Shown here: positions 44,501-53,381 of the stretch, in pieces
How the letters are laid out: the number at the start of each line of letters is the position of its first letter
Position numbering within the stretch: position 1 is the stretch's first letter
Made by a program: the position numbers and the translations under genes
The notes under the pieces: model-generated
Databases searched by the model: none
Told to the model about the DNA's origin: nothing
Seen by the model: only the letters and a program-made list of their open reading frames with translations
Assembly: GCF_001578105.1 (NCBI RefSeq)
Contig: NZ_CP014275.1
Location: forward strand, 1,984,001 to 2,048,000
DNA from: Martelella sp. AD-3
GTDB lineage: Bacteria > Pseudomonadota > Alphaproteobacteria > Rhizobiales > Rhizobiaceae
Direction: 5' to 3'
Length of the DNA stretch: 64,000 nt

Positions 44501-44627
44501 CGTCAAAAAGGCGAGGGAAGTCGACCTGCTGGAGGAACCCGTTGTCGACCTCTGCCCCGAAGCGGGTATTCTGGCGCTTGGTTTTGCTCCGTTCGAGATC
44601 AAGACTCTGAAGCTGGAGCGGGAATGA
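41529..44627 (+). CDS. Alpha-mannosidase, glycoside hydrolase family 38
   Basis: 1032 residues. The N-terminal GH38 catalytic domain has the zinc-binding HTHIDVAWLWRIRETRQK (243 on), the nucleophile Asp357 in LWLPDTFGYS, and other family motifs (GALWLEPDANITSGESLVRH and GFGDGGGGPTREMLEHIRRM). A mid domain and the C-terminal beta domains follow (NRLENAFLRAEFDAGGRLVS). No signal peptide, so it is cytoplasmic. It would remove alpha-mannose from oligosaccharides brought in by the ABC importer downstream. Followed by a LacI gene 24 bases later. Confidence 0.95.
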   Translation: MEDILANYSKIFHLVELLSERIFTPTDTTVDLLYRQAPPAARARMLEGPHDDWSPVTPDTVWGEPQSYFWFAGSVLVPDALEGKRVCLGIEAMFGRVMGRSDPQCLVRVNGEIVQGADYNHREILLTARARGGERFDIMIEAGTIEDRRQLGFAGRLLVHDLEAEALYYDLRAPLDVAKHLDINDHRRDFILKTVYQAINAVDFRPGNLARFAESLKAASAIAERIYKAGDTEIAPHITVTGHTHIDVAWLWRIRETRQKMARSMATALSLMRDYPEYRFMYNQGLLLDYLEQDYPALFAGIREQHREGRFEIEGALWLEPDANITSGESLVRHVLRGVRYHVEKFGVRPRILWLPDTFGYSAAIPQIMKLAGLTVFVTHKLSWNDTNRMPGEVFFWQGIDGTRAPTYFLTTQPADSTSIGTTYCPDLKASHVMGAWRRYAQKETNDELFLVYGFGDGGGGPTREMLEHIRRMERGIPGCPRVSQGFMGPVLERIVGRMHESPKEYPVWVGELYLEFHRGTFTSVAKVKRNNRRAEAMLRELEALASLAWFSAGIDYPEAELAALWDIALLNQFHDILPGSSIGLVFDDSDEDYATFFARAEALRRRLASCVAGEGETLLVNAFGRPRGGLVRLASEAPLRLGDRSSQVLVSADGTLSQAVPVDAIPGLGAVRLTLAASPEPAAGDGGLAVTPNRLENAFLRAEFDAGGRLVSLVDKKSGRECLTGVANRLQAYRDFPEQFDAWDIDRTFEDQVFEIDGLVKADVVETGPYRAALRFEWRYEASRIVEVVSLEAESRALEFDSFIDWREHNTMVKAAFPLAVRTADCDAEIQFGHVTRPTHANTSWDQARFESPMHRWVSLCEDGFGVALLNDCKYGYDARDTTIRLTLLRSPTYPWPEADQGEHRFRYAIMPHDGLGSVSLAAEAFNHPLMPVAGSGDGSTAKLTPPFSVDNDAIAVESVKRAEDGRGLVVRLWERRGARQNARLTLDTAVKKAREVDLLEEPVVDLCPEAGILALGFAPFEIKTLKLERE

Positions 44628-44651
44628 GAGAGCACGCCGAGGGGAGATGAT

Positions 44652-45716
44652 ATGGCCAAGGGCGACAAAGTCGGCATGCGCGAGGTCTCCGAGCGCGCCG
44701 GCGTGGCGATTTCGACCGTTTCGCATGTGATGAACGGCACGGCGCCGATTTCGGAGGAAGTGCGCGAGCGCGTGCTGGACGCCGCCCGGGACCTCGGTTA
44801 TCTGGCGCGGCGCTCCGCCAGGGCTTCAATCAATGCGGTCAACAGGGCGCTTCTCGCCGTGCCGGAAGACGCCCTGCCGGACAGCGACGTCAATCTCGTG
44901 TCGTGGACGATCCTCAATGCCCTGACGCGCGACTGCGAGGCGCGCGGGGTGCGCCTGGTGCCGCACACGCTGCGCCGCGACGACCCTGTGGACCGCGTCG
45001 GCGCGGAGGCCCGCGCCGCCAGGGCGGACGGGATCATCGTCATCAATGATGATCGCAGCGCGCTTCTCGACGCGATCGGACGATCGGGGATTCCGGCCGT
45101 GCTGATCAACGGCGAAGACCCGAACATGCATATCGACAGCGTGACGCCGGGCAATCGCTTCGCCGCCCTGAAGGCGACGCGGCTCATCCTGGACAAAGGA
45201 CATCGCAGGGTCGTCCATCTGACGTGGTCTGGCCGCAAGACGGTGGAGCGCCGGCTTGACGGGTTTCTCGACGCATTCCGCGATCGCGGCCTGCCGCTTT
45301 CCGACGCGCTCGTCATCAGGGCGGAGGGGTTCGAGCCGCGGCACGGCGAGGCGGCGGTGAAAGCCTGGCTTGAGGCCCATCCCGACCGCGACGGCGCGAC
45401 CGCGCTGTTCTGCGCCGCCGACAATCTCGCTTTCGGCGCCATGCGCGCGCTGAAACAGGCCGGGCTCCGCGTGCCGGAAGATCTGTCCGTCATGGGGTTC
45501 GACGGCGTGGCGCTCGGCGAACTCCACAGCCCGCCGCTCACGACCGTCAGCGTGCCGCTCGAGCAGTTCGGGCGCGCGGCGCTCGATCTTCTGGAAGCGC
45601 GCGCGAAGAGCGGGCAGGGGCCGCGCGCCGCCCACCGCGTGGAACTCGGCTGCGATCTTGTTCTGCGCGAAAGCATATCGCCGCCGGCGGCTCAACCGTT
45701 TCAGAACATTGAATAA
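44652..45716 (+). CDS. LacI-family transcriptional regulator of the glycan locus
   Basis: 354 residues. The helix-turn-helix is MREVSERAGVAISTVSHVMN near the N terminus, then a ligand domain (VPEDLSVMGFDGVALGELHS at about 276). It lies 24 bases after the mannosidase and in front of the ABC importer genes, so it probably controls both. GAGGGGAGATGAT before the ATG fits. Its 3' end is at the stop that begins the AT-rich palindrome. Confidence 0.92.
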   Translation: MAKGDKVGMREVSERAGVAISTVSHVMNGTAPISEEVRERVLDAARDLGYLARRSARASINAVNRALLAVPEDALPDSDVNLVSWTILNALTRDCEARGVRLVPHTLRRDDPVDRVGAEARAARADGIIVINDDRSALLDAIGRSGIPAVLINGEDPNMHIDSVTPGNRFAALKATRLILDKGHRRVVHLTWSGRKTVERRLDGFLDAFRDRGLPLSDALVIRAEGFEPRHGEAAVKAWLEAHPDRDGATALFCAADNLAFGAMRALKQAGLRVPEDLSVMGFDGVALGELHSPPLTTVSVPLEQFGRAALDLLEARAKSGQGPRAAHRVELGCDLVLRESISPPAAQPFQNIE

Positions 45717-45772
45717 AAAAATTTTCATGAACTGAAATGGAACGCATTTCACTTTCATGGAATTTTTTTATT
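45712..45772. promoter_or_regulatory. Long imperfect AT-rich palindrome at the LacI gene end
   Basis: Left arm AATAAAAAAATTTTCATGAA (45712-45731) and right arm TTCATGGAATTTTTTTATT (45754-45772) are near-perfect inverted copies. A second inner palindrome, TGAAATGGAACGCATTTCA, lies between them (45733-45751). It includes the LacI stop codon and ends in T7 on the plus strand, so it could terminate the LacI transcript. It also abuts a promoter-like sequence at 45771-45799, so it could be an operator. Both readings are possible. Confidence 0.6.
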
Positions 45773-45799
45773 GATAATTGCCGCATTTCCTTGCTAAAA
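45771..45799 (+). promoter_or_regulatory. Predicted promoter of the peptide/oligosaccharide ABC importer operon
   Basis: TTGATA (45771-45776), a spacer of exactly 17 bases, then CTAAAA (45794-45799). The first base follows the right arm of the palindrome. The binding-protein start codon is about 75 bases downstream. Confidence 0.45.
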
Positions 45800-45874
45800 A
45801 GATGTAGAAATTGGGGTGAGGCTGGCAAGTCGAGGGTTTGCTGTGCCATTTCATGTTTCGATGGGAGGATGCCA

Positions 45875-47788
45875 ATGCAAAAAATTTTACGAACCGGTAC
45901 GCTTACGCTTGCCCTTCTGGCAAGCGTTGCCATTCCGCAGGCCGCCAATGCCTTTCAGGAATCGCCGATGCTGAAAGCCATGGTTGAGGCGGGCGAGCTT
46001 CCGCCGGTCGATGAGCGTCTGCCGACGAACCCGACCGTGGTCGATGCCGTCGAGGTTGGCGAATATGGCGGTGTCTGGCACCGCGCCTATCGCGGTCCCG
46101 GCGATCGCTGGGGGCCGACCAAGCTGCTGGAAGAGCGCGTCCTGAAATATGTGCCCGACGCGGACGGCAACATCACGCTGGTGCCCGCCTATATCGAGAG
46201 CTACTCGGTCAACGAAGATTCCACTGAATTCACCTTTACCCTGCTTGAGGGGCTGAAATGGTCCGACGGCGCGCCGGTGACCACCGAAGATGTCGAATTC
46301 TGGTACAAGGATGTCTTCCTCAACAAGGCGCTGACGCCGACGATCGATCCGACCTTCTCGCCGGGCGGCGAGCCGATGAAGCTCGAGGTCAAAGATGACC
46401 GCACCTTCACCGTCAGTTTCGCCCAGCCCTATGTCTACTTCCTCAATATCCTGGCGAAGGATTCGACCGGCGAGCCAAGCCTGGACCGCCCGTCCTTCCT
46501 GTTTCCGAAACACTATCTGAGCCAGTATAACGACCATTACGCCAGCGCTGAGGATCTCTCCAAGGCGGCAGAGGAATTCGGCGTCCAGCGCTGGAGCGAT
46601 CTCTGGGGCTCGAAGGGACCGGTCACCTCATGGTGGCAGAATCCGGACCTGCCGGTCATCACCGCCTGGAAGATCGAGACGCCCGCGCCGGGCAATGTCG
46701 TCACCATGGTGCGCAACCCCTATTACTGGGCCGTCGACCAGGAGGGCAACCAGCTTCCCTATATCGACCGCATTGAGCATCGCCTTTTCGAGGCGGCGGA
46801 CTCGTTCAATCTGATGATCGTTCAGGGCCAGATCGACATGCAGATGCGCTACGTCAATTCGAGCGACTTCACCTTCTACAAGGAGAACGAGGAGAAGGGT
46901 GGTTACCATGTCGGCACATGGAAATCGGCCAATGTCTGGTCGTTCGTGCCGAACCTCAATGTACAGGACGAACAGCTGAACAAGCTTTTCTCCGACAAGG
47001 ACTTCCGCCACGCGCTCTCCGTCGGGATCGATCGCGAAACGATCAACGAACTCGGCTTTGCCGGTCTCGGCGAGGCCCGCTCGGTATCCCCGATCTCCGG
47101 CTCGCCCTATTTCAATCCCGAATGGGAAACGCACTGGACGGAATATGACCCCGACCTTGCCAACGAGCTTCTGGACAAGATCGGCCTGAGCGAGCGCGAC
47201 GACGACGATTTCCGCCTGCTTCCGAACGGCAAGCGGCTGCAGATCGTGGTCGAGGCCTATCAGGATTTTGCGGCGCCGATACTGGAGATCGCCGCCGACT
47301 ATTATCGCGATATCGGCATCGAGCTGTTGCCGCGCATCATCGACCGCACCCAGTGGGACGACAACCGCGACAATAACAACTTCCAGATCCAGTACACGCC
47401 CGTCGACCGCCTCTCGGTCGTCTCCGCCGACCCGCGCAACATCATGGGCAATGACAGCTACGCCCAGCAATATTACGCCTGGTACGAGACCGACGGCGAA
47501 GCCGGTATCGAGCCGCCGCAGGAGGCCGTGATCCGGCAGATCTGGGCGGATTGGGAGAAGGCCTCCGTCGCCGGATCCATGGAAGAAGCCGATGCCGCGC
47601 TCAACAGCATGATCGGCGCCTTCGTCGACGAAGGCTATGTCATCGGTCTGGTCGGCGAGGTTTCCATCCCGGTCATCGTGAAGAACGACTTCATGAATGT
47701 CCGCAACGGGCTTGTCGAAGACGACATCACGCGCGGCGTGGGCCTCGGTCAGACCCAGCAGTTCTGGATCGACCAGAACAAGCAGTAA
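45875..47788 (+). CDS. ABC transporter periplasmic binding protein, family 5 (peptide/oligosaccharide)
   Basis: 637 residues with a signal peptide (ILRTGTLTLALLASVAIPQA, cleavage near ANA-FQ). The mature chain shows family-5 features: GEYGGVWHRAYRGPGDRWGP, the YVPAYIESYSVNEDSTEFTF strand, KWSDGAPVTTEDVEFWYKD and KDFRHALSVGIDRETINELG. Family-5 binders carry peptides, or oligosaccharides in glycan loci such as this. ATG 45875 has GGGAGG six bases upstream, which decides the start over the ATG at 45869. Confidence 0.92.
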   Translation: MQKILRTGTLTLALLASVAIPQAANAFQESPMLKAMVEAGELPPVDERLPTNPTVVDAVEVGEYGGVWHRAYRGPGDRWGPTKLLEERVLKYVPDADGNITLVPAYIESYSVNEDSTEFTFTLLEGLKWSDGAPVTTEDVEFWYKDVFLNKALTPTIDPTFSPGGEPMKLEVKDDRTFTVSFAQPYVYFLNILAKDSTGEPSLDRPSFLFPKHYLSQYNDHYASAEDLSKAAEEFGVQRWSDLWGSKGPVTSWWQNPDLPVITAWKIETPAPGNVVTMVRNPYYWAVDQEGNQLPYIDRIEHRLFEAADSFNLMIVQGQIDMQMRYVNSSDFTFYKENEEKGGYHVGTWKSANVWSFVPNLNVQDEQLNKLFSDKDFRHALSVGIDRETINELGFAGLGEARSVSPISGSPYFNPEWETHWTEYDPDLANELLDKIGLSERDDDDFRLLPNGKRLQIVVEAYQDFAAPILEIAADYYRDIGIELLPRIIDRTQWDDNRDNNNFQIQYTPVDRLSVVSADPRNIMGNDSYAQQYYAWYETDGEAGIEPPQEAVIRQIWADWEKASVAGSMEEADAALNSMIGAFVDEGYVIGLVGEVSIPVIVKNDFMNVRNGLVEDDITRGVGLGQTQQFWIDQNKQ

Positions 47789-47841
47789 CCGACAGGCAAA
47801 GCTCCCTCCCGAGCAAGGGTTCCGCGAGAATGCGGAGCCGG

Positions 47842-47871
47842 CCGGCCGCCCGTTTGTCCGCGGGCGGCCGG
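47842..47871 (+). repeat. Strong intercistronic hairpin after the binding-protein gene
   Basis: A perfect 11-base stem (CCGGCCGCCCG with CGGGCGGCCGG) and an eight-base loop. It lies between the binding-protein and first permease genes. Such structures often stabilise the abundant binding-protein message while limiting permease expression. There is no T-run. Confidence 0.65.
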
Positions 47872-47896
47872 TGGGTGGCAATGCGGAGAGCAGACG

Positions 47897-48883
47897 ATGG
47901 CAAACTTCCTCTGGCGACGGCTTCTATGGGCGATTCCAACCCTGATCGTCGTTTCCTTCATATCCTTCATCATCATTCAGCTTCCGCCGGGCGATTATGT
48001 CACCGCCTATGCTGCCGAGCTTCGCAACAGCGGTGAATACATCACCGCCGCCCAGGAAGATGCAATCCGCACGCAACTGGGACTGAACGATCCGATTCTC
48101 GTGCAATATGTGCGCTGGATCGGCAACATCCTTCTCCACGGCGATTTCGGCCAGTCCTTCCACTGGAACGCGCCGGTCTCCGAACTGATCTGGGGACGCC
48201 TGGCGCTGACGCTGTTGCTCTCCTCGCTGTCCCTGGTGTTCACCTGGATCATCGCCATCCCGATCGGCGTCTATTCGGCCCAGCGGCAGTATTCGATCCT
48301 GGACTATGTCTTCACCGTGTTCGGTTTTCTCGGCAAGGGCATTCCCGATTTCCTGCTGGCGCTGATCCTGATGTGGATCGGATTTGCCTGGCTCAACATC
48401 GATGTCGGCGGCCTGATCTCGCCGCGTTTCGAAGGCGCGCCGCTGTCGCTGGCGAAGATCGGCAACATCCTGGAACATGTCTGGATCCCGATCGTGGTGC
48501 TGGCGACCGGCGGCGCGGCCGGCCTCATCCGGGTGATGCGGGCCAATATGCTGGACGAACTCGGCAAGCCATACGTGGAAACGGCCTATGCACAGGGGCT
48601 TTCCGAGCGCCAGGTGGTCTGGGGCTATCCGGTGCGCGTCGCGCTCAATCCGTTCATCTCGACGGTCGGCTGGGCGTTGCCGGCGCTCTTTTCCGGCGAC
48701 GTCATCACCGCCGTCGTGCTCAACCTGCCGACCACGGGACCGCTGATGCTGCAGGCGCTGAAGATGCAGGACATGTATCTCGCCGGCGCCTTTATCCTCA
48801 TCCTCAGCGTCTTCACCGTCATCGGCACGCTGCTCTCCGACATTCTTCTTGCGTGGTCCGACCCGCGCATCCGTTACGCGTGA
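47897..48883 (+). CDS. ABC transporter permease (DppB/OppB type)
   Basis: 328 residues with six transmembrane segments. The first is LWAIPTLIVVSFISFIIIQL. The EAA-like loop near residue 213 reads MRANMLDELGKPYVETAYAQ, followed by GLSERQVVWGYPVRVALNPF. The family-typical large loop after the first helix has GDFGQSFHWNAPV. Starts at ATG 47897; the second permease follows seven bases after its stop. Confidence 0.93.
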   Translation: MANFLWRRLLWAIPTLIVVSFISFIIIQLPPGDYVTAYAAELRNSGEYITAAQEDAIRTQLGLNDPILVQYVRWIGNILLHGDFGQSFHWNAPVSELIWGRLALTLLLSSLSLVFTWIIAIPIGVYSAQRQYSILDYVFTVFGFLGKGIPDFLLALILMWIGFAWLNIDVGGLISPRFEGAPLSLAKIGNILEHVWIPIVVLATGGAAGLIRVMRANMLDELGKPYVETAYAQGLSERQVVWGYPVRVALNPFISTVGWALPALFSGDVITAVVLNLPTTGPLMLQALKMQDMYLAGAFILILSVFTVIGTLLSDILLAWSDPRIRYA

Positions 48884-48890
48884 GGCCTTC

Positions 48891-50027
48891 ATGACCTACG
48901 AGACTTCCGTTTACGCAGAAGAAAACGAACTGGCGACGGCCGAACAGGGCATCTACACCGCCAACTCCTGGAAGCTGATGTGGTGGCGCTTCCGCCAGCA
49001 CCGGCTCGCGCTCGTGTCCTTGATCTTTCTGGTGTTTGCCTATCTCGTCGCGATCTTCGCAGAGATCGTCGCGCCCTATGCGCCCGATTCCATCGAGCGG
49101 CTGGAAACCTTCGTGCCGCCGCAGATGGTCCGCGTCATTCATGACGGCGAACTGACGCGCCCCTTCGTCTATGAGCTGAAGCGCACCCGGGATCCGGAGA
49201 CGGCGCGCGTCACCTATGTCGTGGACAAGTCCAAGCCGCTGCCGATCAGGTTCTTCGTGCATGGCGAGAAATACAGGTTCTGGGGCATCTGGAAGGCCGA
49301 CCTGCATCTCTTCGGCATCGATGCCCGCCGCCAGAAGGTCAATCTTCTGGGCACGGACTCCCTTGGGAGGGATCTGTTCTCGCGCCTCGTCTACGGCGCG
49401 CGCGTGACCCTGTCGGCCGGCTTGATCGGCGTGTTCTTCGCCTTCGTGCTCGGCCTCTTCTTCGGCTCCATCTCGGGCTATTACGGCGGCTTCATCGACA
49501 CGGCGATCCAGCGCATGATGGAGTTCATCCGCTCCGTGCCGACGATTCCGCTCTGGATGGGGCTTGCGGCGGCCCTGCCGATCGCCTGGAACCCGCTCTT
49601 CGTCTATGTGCTGATCACCCTCATTCTGGCGCTGATCGGCTGGACGCATCTCGCCCGCGTCGTGCGCGGCCGATTCCTCTCGCTGAAATCCGAGGACTAC
49701 GTGATGGCCGCCCGCCTTGCCGGCGCCTCGGAATACCGGGTGATCACCAAACATATGCTGCCGGCCATGACCTCCTATATCATCGCGGCGATGACGCTCG
49801 CCGTGCCGGAGATGATTCTCGGCGAGACGGCGCTGTCCTTCCTCGGTCTCGGCCTCAGGCCCCCCGTCGTCTCCTGGGGCGTGCTTCTGCAGGATGCGCA
49901 GAACCTCCGTTCCATCTCGCTCGCCCCCTGGCTGCTTGCGCCCGGACTTGCCGTGGTCGCGGTCGTGCTGGCCTTCAATTTCCTCGGTGACGGCCTGCGT
50001 GACGCGGCCGACCCCTACGGACAATAG
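48891..50027 (+). CDS. ABC transporter permease (DppC/OppC type)
   Basis: 378 residues. The N-terminal helix HRLALVSLIFLVFAYLVAIF, the OppC-type long periplasmic loop, GTDSLGRDLFSRLVYGARVT and the EAA loop GRFLSLKSEDYVMAARLAGA are visible. About 115 residues lie between the first helix and GTDSLGRD, longer than in typical DppC; this may be the insertion seen in oligosaccharide-type subfamilies. ATG 48891 is chosen over an in-frame codon at 48849 inside the previous gene. Confidence 0.92.
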   Translation: MTYETSVYAEENELATAEQGIYTANSWKLMWWRFRQHRLALVSLIFLVFAYLVAIFAEIVAPYAPDSIERLETFVPPQMVRVIHDGELTRPFVYELKRTRDPETARVTYVVDKSKPLPIRFFVHGEKYRFWGIWKADLHLFGIDARRQKVNLLGTDSLGRDLFSRLVYGARVTLSAGLIGVFFAFVLGLFFGSISGYYGGFIDTAIQRMMEFIRSVPTIPLWMGLAAALPIAWNPLFVYVLITLILALIGWTHLARVVRGRFLSLKSEDYVMAARLAGASEYRVITKHMLPAMTSYIIAAMTLAVPEMILGETALSFLGLGLRPPVVSWGVLLQDAQNLRSISLAPWLLAPGLAVVAVVLAFNFLGDGLRDAADPYGQ

Positions 50028-50035
50028 GTTTTTCC

Positions 50036-51072
<1,037 letters not shown>

Positions 51073-51076
<4 letters not shown>

Positions 51077-52128
51077 GCGACGCCAGCAGTAAGACCCTTT
51101 CCATGCCCGACGATGTCCTGATCTCCGTGCGCGGGCTGAAAAAACATTTCACCGTCAAGGGCGGGAAGAAGGGGCGCGAGCTGAAGGTACTGCGCGCCGT
51201 GAATGACGTCAGCTTCGACATCCGCAAGGGCGAGACCTTCGGCCTCGTCGGCGAAAGCGGCTCGGGCAAATCCACCGTCGCCCGGCTGATCCTGCGCGCC
51301 TATACCCTGACCGGCGGCCAGATCCTGTTTCGCGAACATGACGGGCAGGTGATCGATATCTCGTCGATGAGCGACAAGGAGTTGCGACCGGTGCGGCGCG
51401 AGATGCAGATGATCTTCCAGGATCCCTATTCCTCGCTCAATCCGCGCATGACGCTGCTTGATCTGATCGGCGAGCCGATGGTGGTTCATGGTTATTCCAA
51501 GGACCAGATCGCCAAACGGGTGGGGGAGCTTCTGTCCTTCGTCGGCCTGAGACCCGAATACGCGACGCGTTATCCTCATGCCTTCTCCGGCGGCCAGCGC
51601 CAGAGGATCGGCATTGCCCGTGCGCTGGCGCTTTCGCCGGCTTTCATCGCGGCCGACGAGGCCGTCTCGGCGCTCGATGTGTCGGTCGCTGCCCAGAACA
51701 TCAATCTCCTGCAGGACCTGCAGGAGCAGTTCAATCTCACCTATCTGTTCATCACTCATGATCTCGGCATGGTCGAGCACATCTCCGACCGGATCGCGGT
51801 GATGTATCTCGGTGAGATCGTCGAACTCGGGGAGACCGACCGACTGTTCTCCCGTCCGCGCCATCCCTATACGGAAGCGCTTCTGGGCGCCGTGCCGCAG
51901 CCCGATCCGCGCAAGCGTTCGTCGGAGAGGCGCGGCGTGCTCAAGGGCGAGGTGCCGGATGCCTCCGACCCGCCCTCGGGCTGCGCCTTTCACCCGCGCT
52001 GCGCCTATGCGACGGAGCGCTGCGCCGCCGAGAAGCCGGAGCTTCGTGAGGTCGATGGCCGTGCGGTACGCTGCCATTACGCCGAAACGCTGACGCTTCG
52101 GGGCGTCGCAGACGGGGCGGAGGCATGA
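51073..52128 (+). CDS. ABC transporter ATP-binding protein (DppF/OppF type)
   Basis: 351 residues. Walker A is GESGSGKST, the signature is FSGGQRQRIGIARALALSPA, Walker B is FIAADEAVSALDVS, and the C-terminal Cys region is SGCAFHPRCAYATERC. The start ATG 51073 overlaps the previous stop, so the two ATPases are translated together. Its own stop TGA overlaps the next gene start (52125) by four bases. The five ABC genes plus downstream genes form one operon. Confidence 0.94.
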
Positions 52129-53381
52129 CCCTGTTTTCCGTTGCCGATCCCGCGCCGCCTGCGGGCGTGCGCGACGCGGACTTCGCGCTTGCCGAACGGC
52201 ATCGCCCGGCGCTGATGCTGGATCATGCGGAACCGGCGCCGCCGCTGGCGATGGGTTACAGCGTGGTCCGGGAGGCTCAAAAGTCTCCGTCGTCGAAATA
52301 TCGGCTGATGCCGCCTGAAGGCGGGGCCGTGATCGAATATGCGATCTGGCACGACTGGGATATCCAGCATCTCTACGACCTCGAGCATGTCTGGGTCCAT
52401 ATCGACCGGCAGGGGAACGTCGTCCGGGTCGAGGGTTCGATGCATGGCATGCGGGTCTCTATCGATGACGGCAGCGGTCTGCCGGAAATGCGCAACGGCC
52501 GGCCGGTGCTTTATGTGGAGCCGGGCAAGCATGCGCTCTGGGGCGTTGACCGGATCATGCGGTTCATGGGCGGTTCGAAAATTGCGCAGATGTGCGGCCG
52601 CGAGGCCGGCACAGGCGGCATTCATGCCGGCAACGCATTTGCCGAGGCCGGCGCCTGGAGCGCTTCAGCCAGGGAACACCGTTTGGCAAGGCTCGCCATG
52701 AAACGCGCCGCCTTTGTCCCGCGCTTCGCATTCGCGGCGGCCGAAGAACCGGTCCTCATGCCGTGGAAAACGCTTGAGGCCTGGATCCCCGCACGGATGA
52801 GGGCGCTGATTGCAGCGCTTCCCGGGAGGGTGCCGCATCTCTCCGCCGTGTTTCTCGATTGCGGCGACACGCTGATCGACGAGGCGACCGAGGTCAAGAA
52901 GCCCGGCAGCGAAGTGGTAACCGAGGCGGACGAAATTCCCTTCGCCATGGACGCGGTTCGCACGCTCCACGGGCTCGGTTACAGGTTGGCGCTGGTCGCC
53001 GACGGCCCGCGCGAGACCTTCGAGAACATGCTGAAGCCGCGCGGGATCTGGGACTTGATGGAATGTCACGCGATTTCGGGCGATGTCGGCCAGAACAAGC
53101 CATCGCCGAAGATGTTTTCCGCAGCCCTTGCCGGCCTTGGTCTCGGCGACGGCGAGCGGTCCCGCATCGTCATGGTCGGCAACAATCTTGCCCGCGACAT
53201 TCGCGGCGCGAATGATTTCGGCCTGATCAGTCTCTTTGTCGGCTGGTCGCAGCGGCGCACGCACGAGCCTGTAGATGCCTCGGAAGAGCCGCATTTCCGC
53301 ATCGACCGGCTCGACCAACTGGTTTCGAGGATCGAGGCCATCGAACTTTGCCTGCCTGTCCGGGAGAATGCCAATGTCTGA
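52125..53381 (+). CDS. HAD-family hydrolase with an N-terminal domain of unknown function
   Basis: 418 residues. From about residue 240 a haloacid dehalogenase (HAD) domain is clear: VFLDCGDTLIDE with the nucleophile Asp, LVADGPRETFENML as motif II region, and GQNKPSPKMFSAAL and VMVGNNLARDIRGANDFG for motifs III and IV. The first 235 residues form a separate domain (EYAIWHDWDIQHLYDLEHVW, then VHIDRQGNVVRVEGSMHGMR). It has no signal peptide and I could not assign it. The translational overlaps at both ends tie it to the transport operon. It may dephosphorylate a sugar phosphate from the imported glycan. Confidence 0.82.
   Translation: MTLFSVADPAPPAGVRDADFALAERHRPALMLDHAEPAPPLAMGYSVVREAQKSPSSKYRLMPPEGGAVIEYAIWHDWDIQHLYDLEHVWVHIDRQGNVVRVEGSMHGMRVSIDDGSGLPEMRNGRPVLYVEPGKHALWGVDRIMRFMGGSKIAQMCGREAGTGGIHAGNAFAEAGAWSASAREHRLARLAMKRAAFVPRFAFAAAEEPVLMPWKTLEAWIPARMRALIAALPGRVPHLSAVFLDCGDTLIDEATEVKKPGSEVVTEADEIPFAMDAVRTLHGLGYRLALVADGPRETFENMLKPRGIWDLMECHAISGDVGQNKPSPKMFSAALAGLGLGDGERSRIVMVGNNLARDIRGANDFGLISLFVGWSQRRTHEPVDASEEPHFRIDRLDQLVSRIEAIELCLPVRENANV

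Noticed and set aside
46628..47881. 417-codon minus-strand frame opposite the binding-protein gene
   Set aside because: Shadow of the family-5 binding protein; low-complexity, Asp/Arg-rich translation.
48819..50024. 401-codon minus-strand frame opposite the permease genes
   Set aside because: Antisense of hydrophobic permease sequence gives an Arg/Asp/His-rich translation that resembles no protein.
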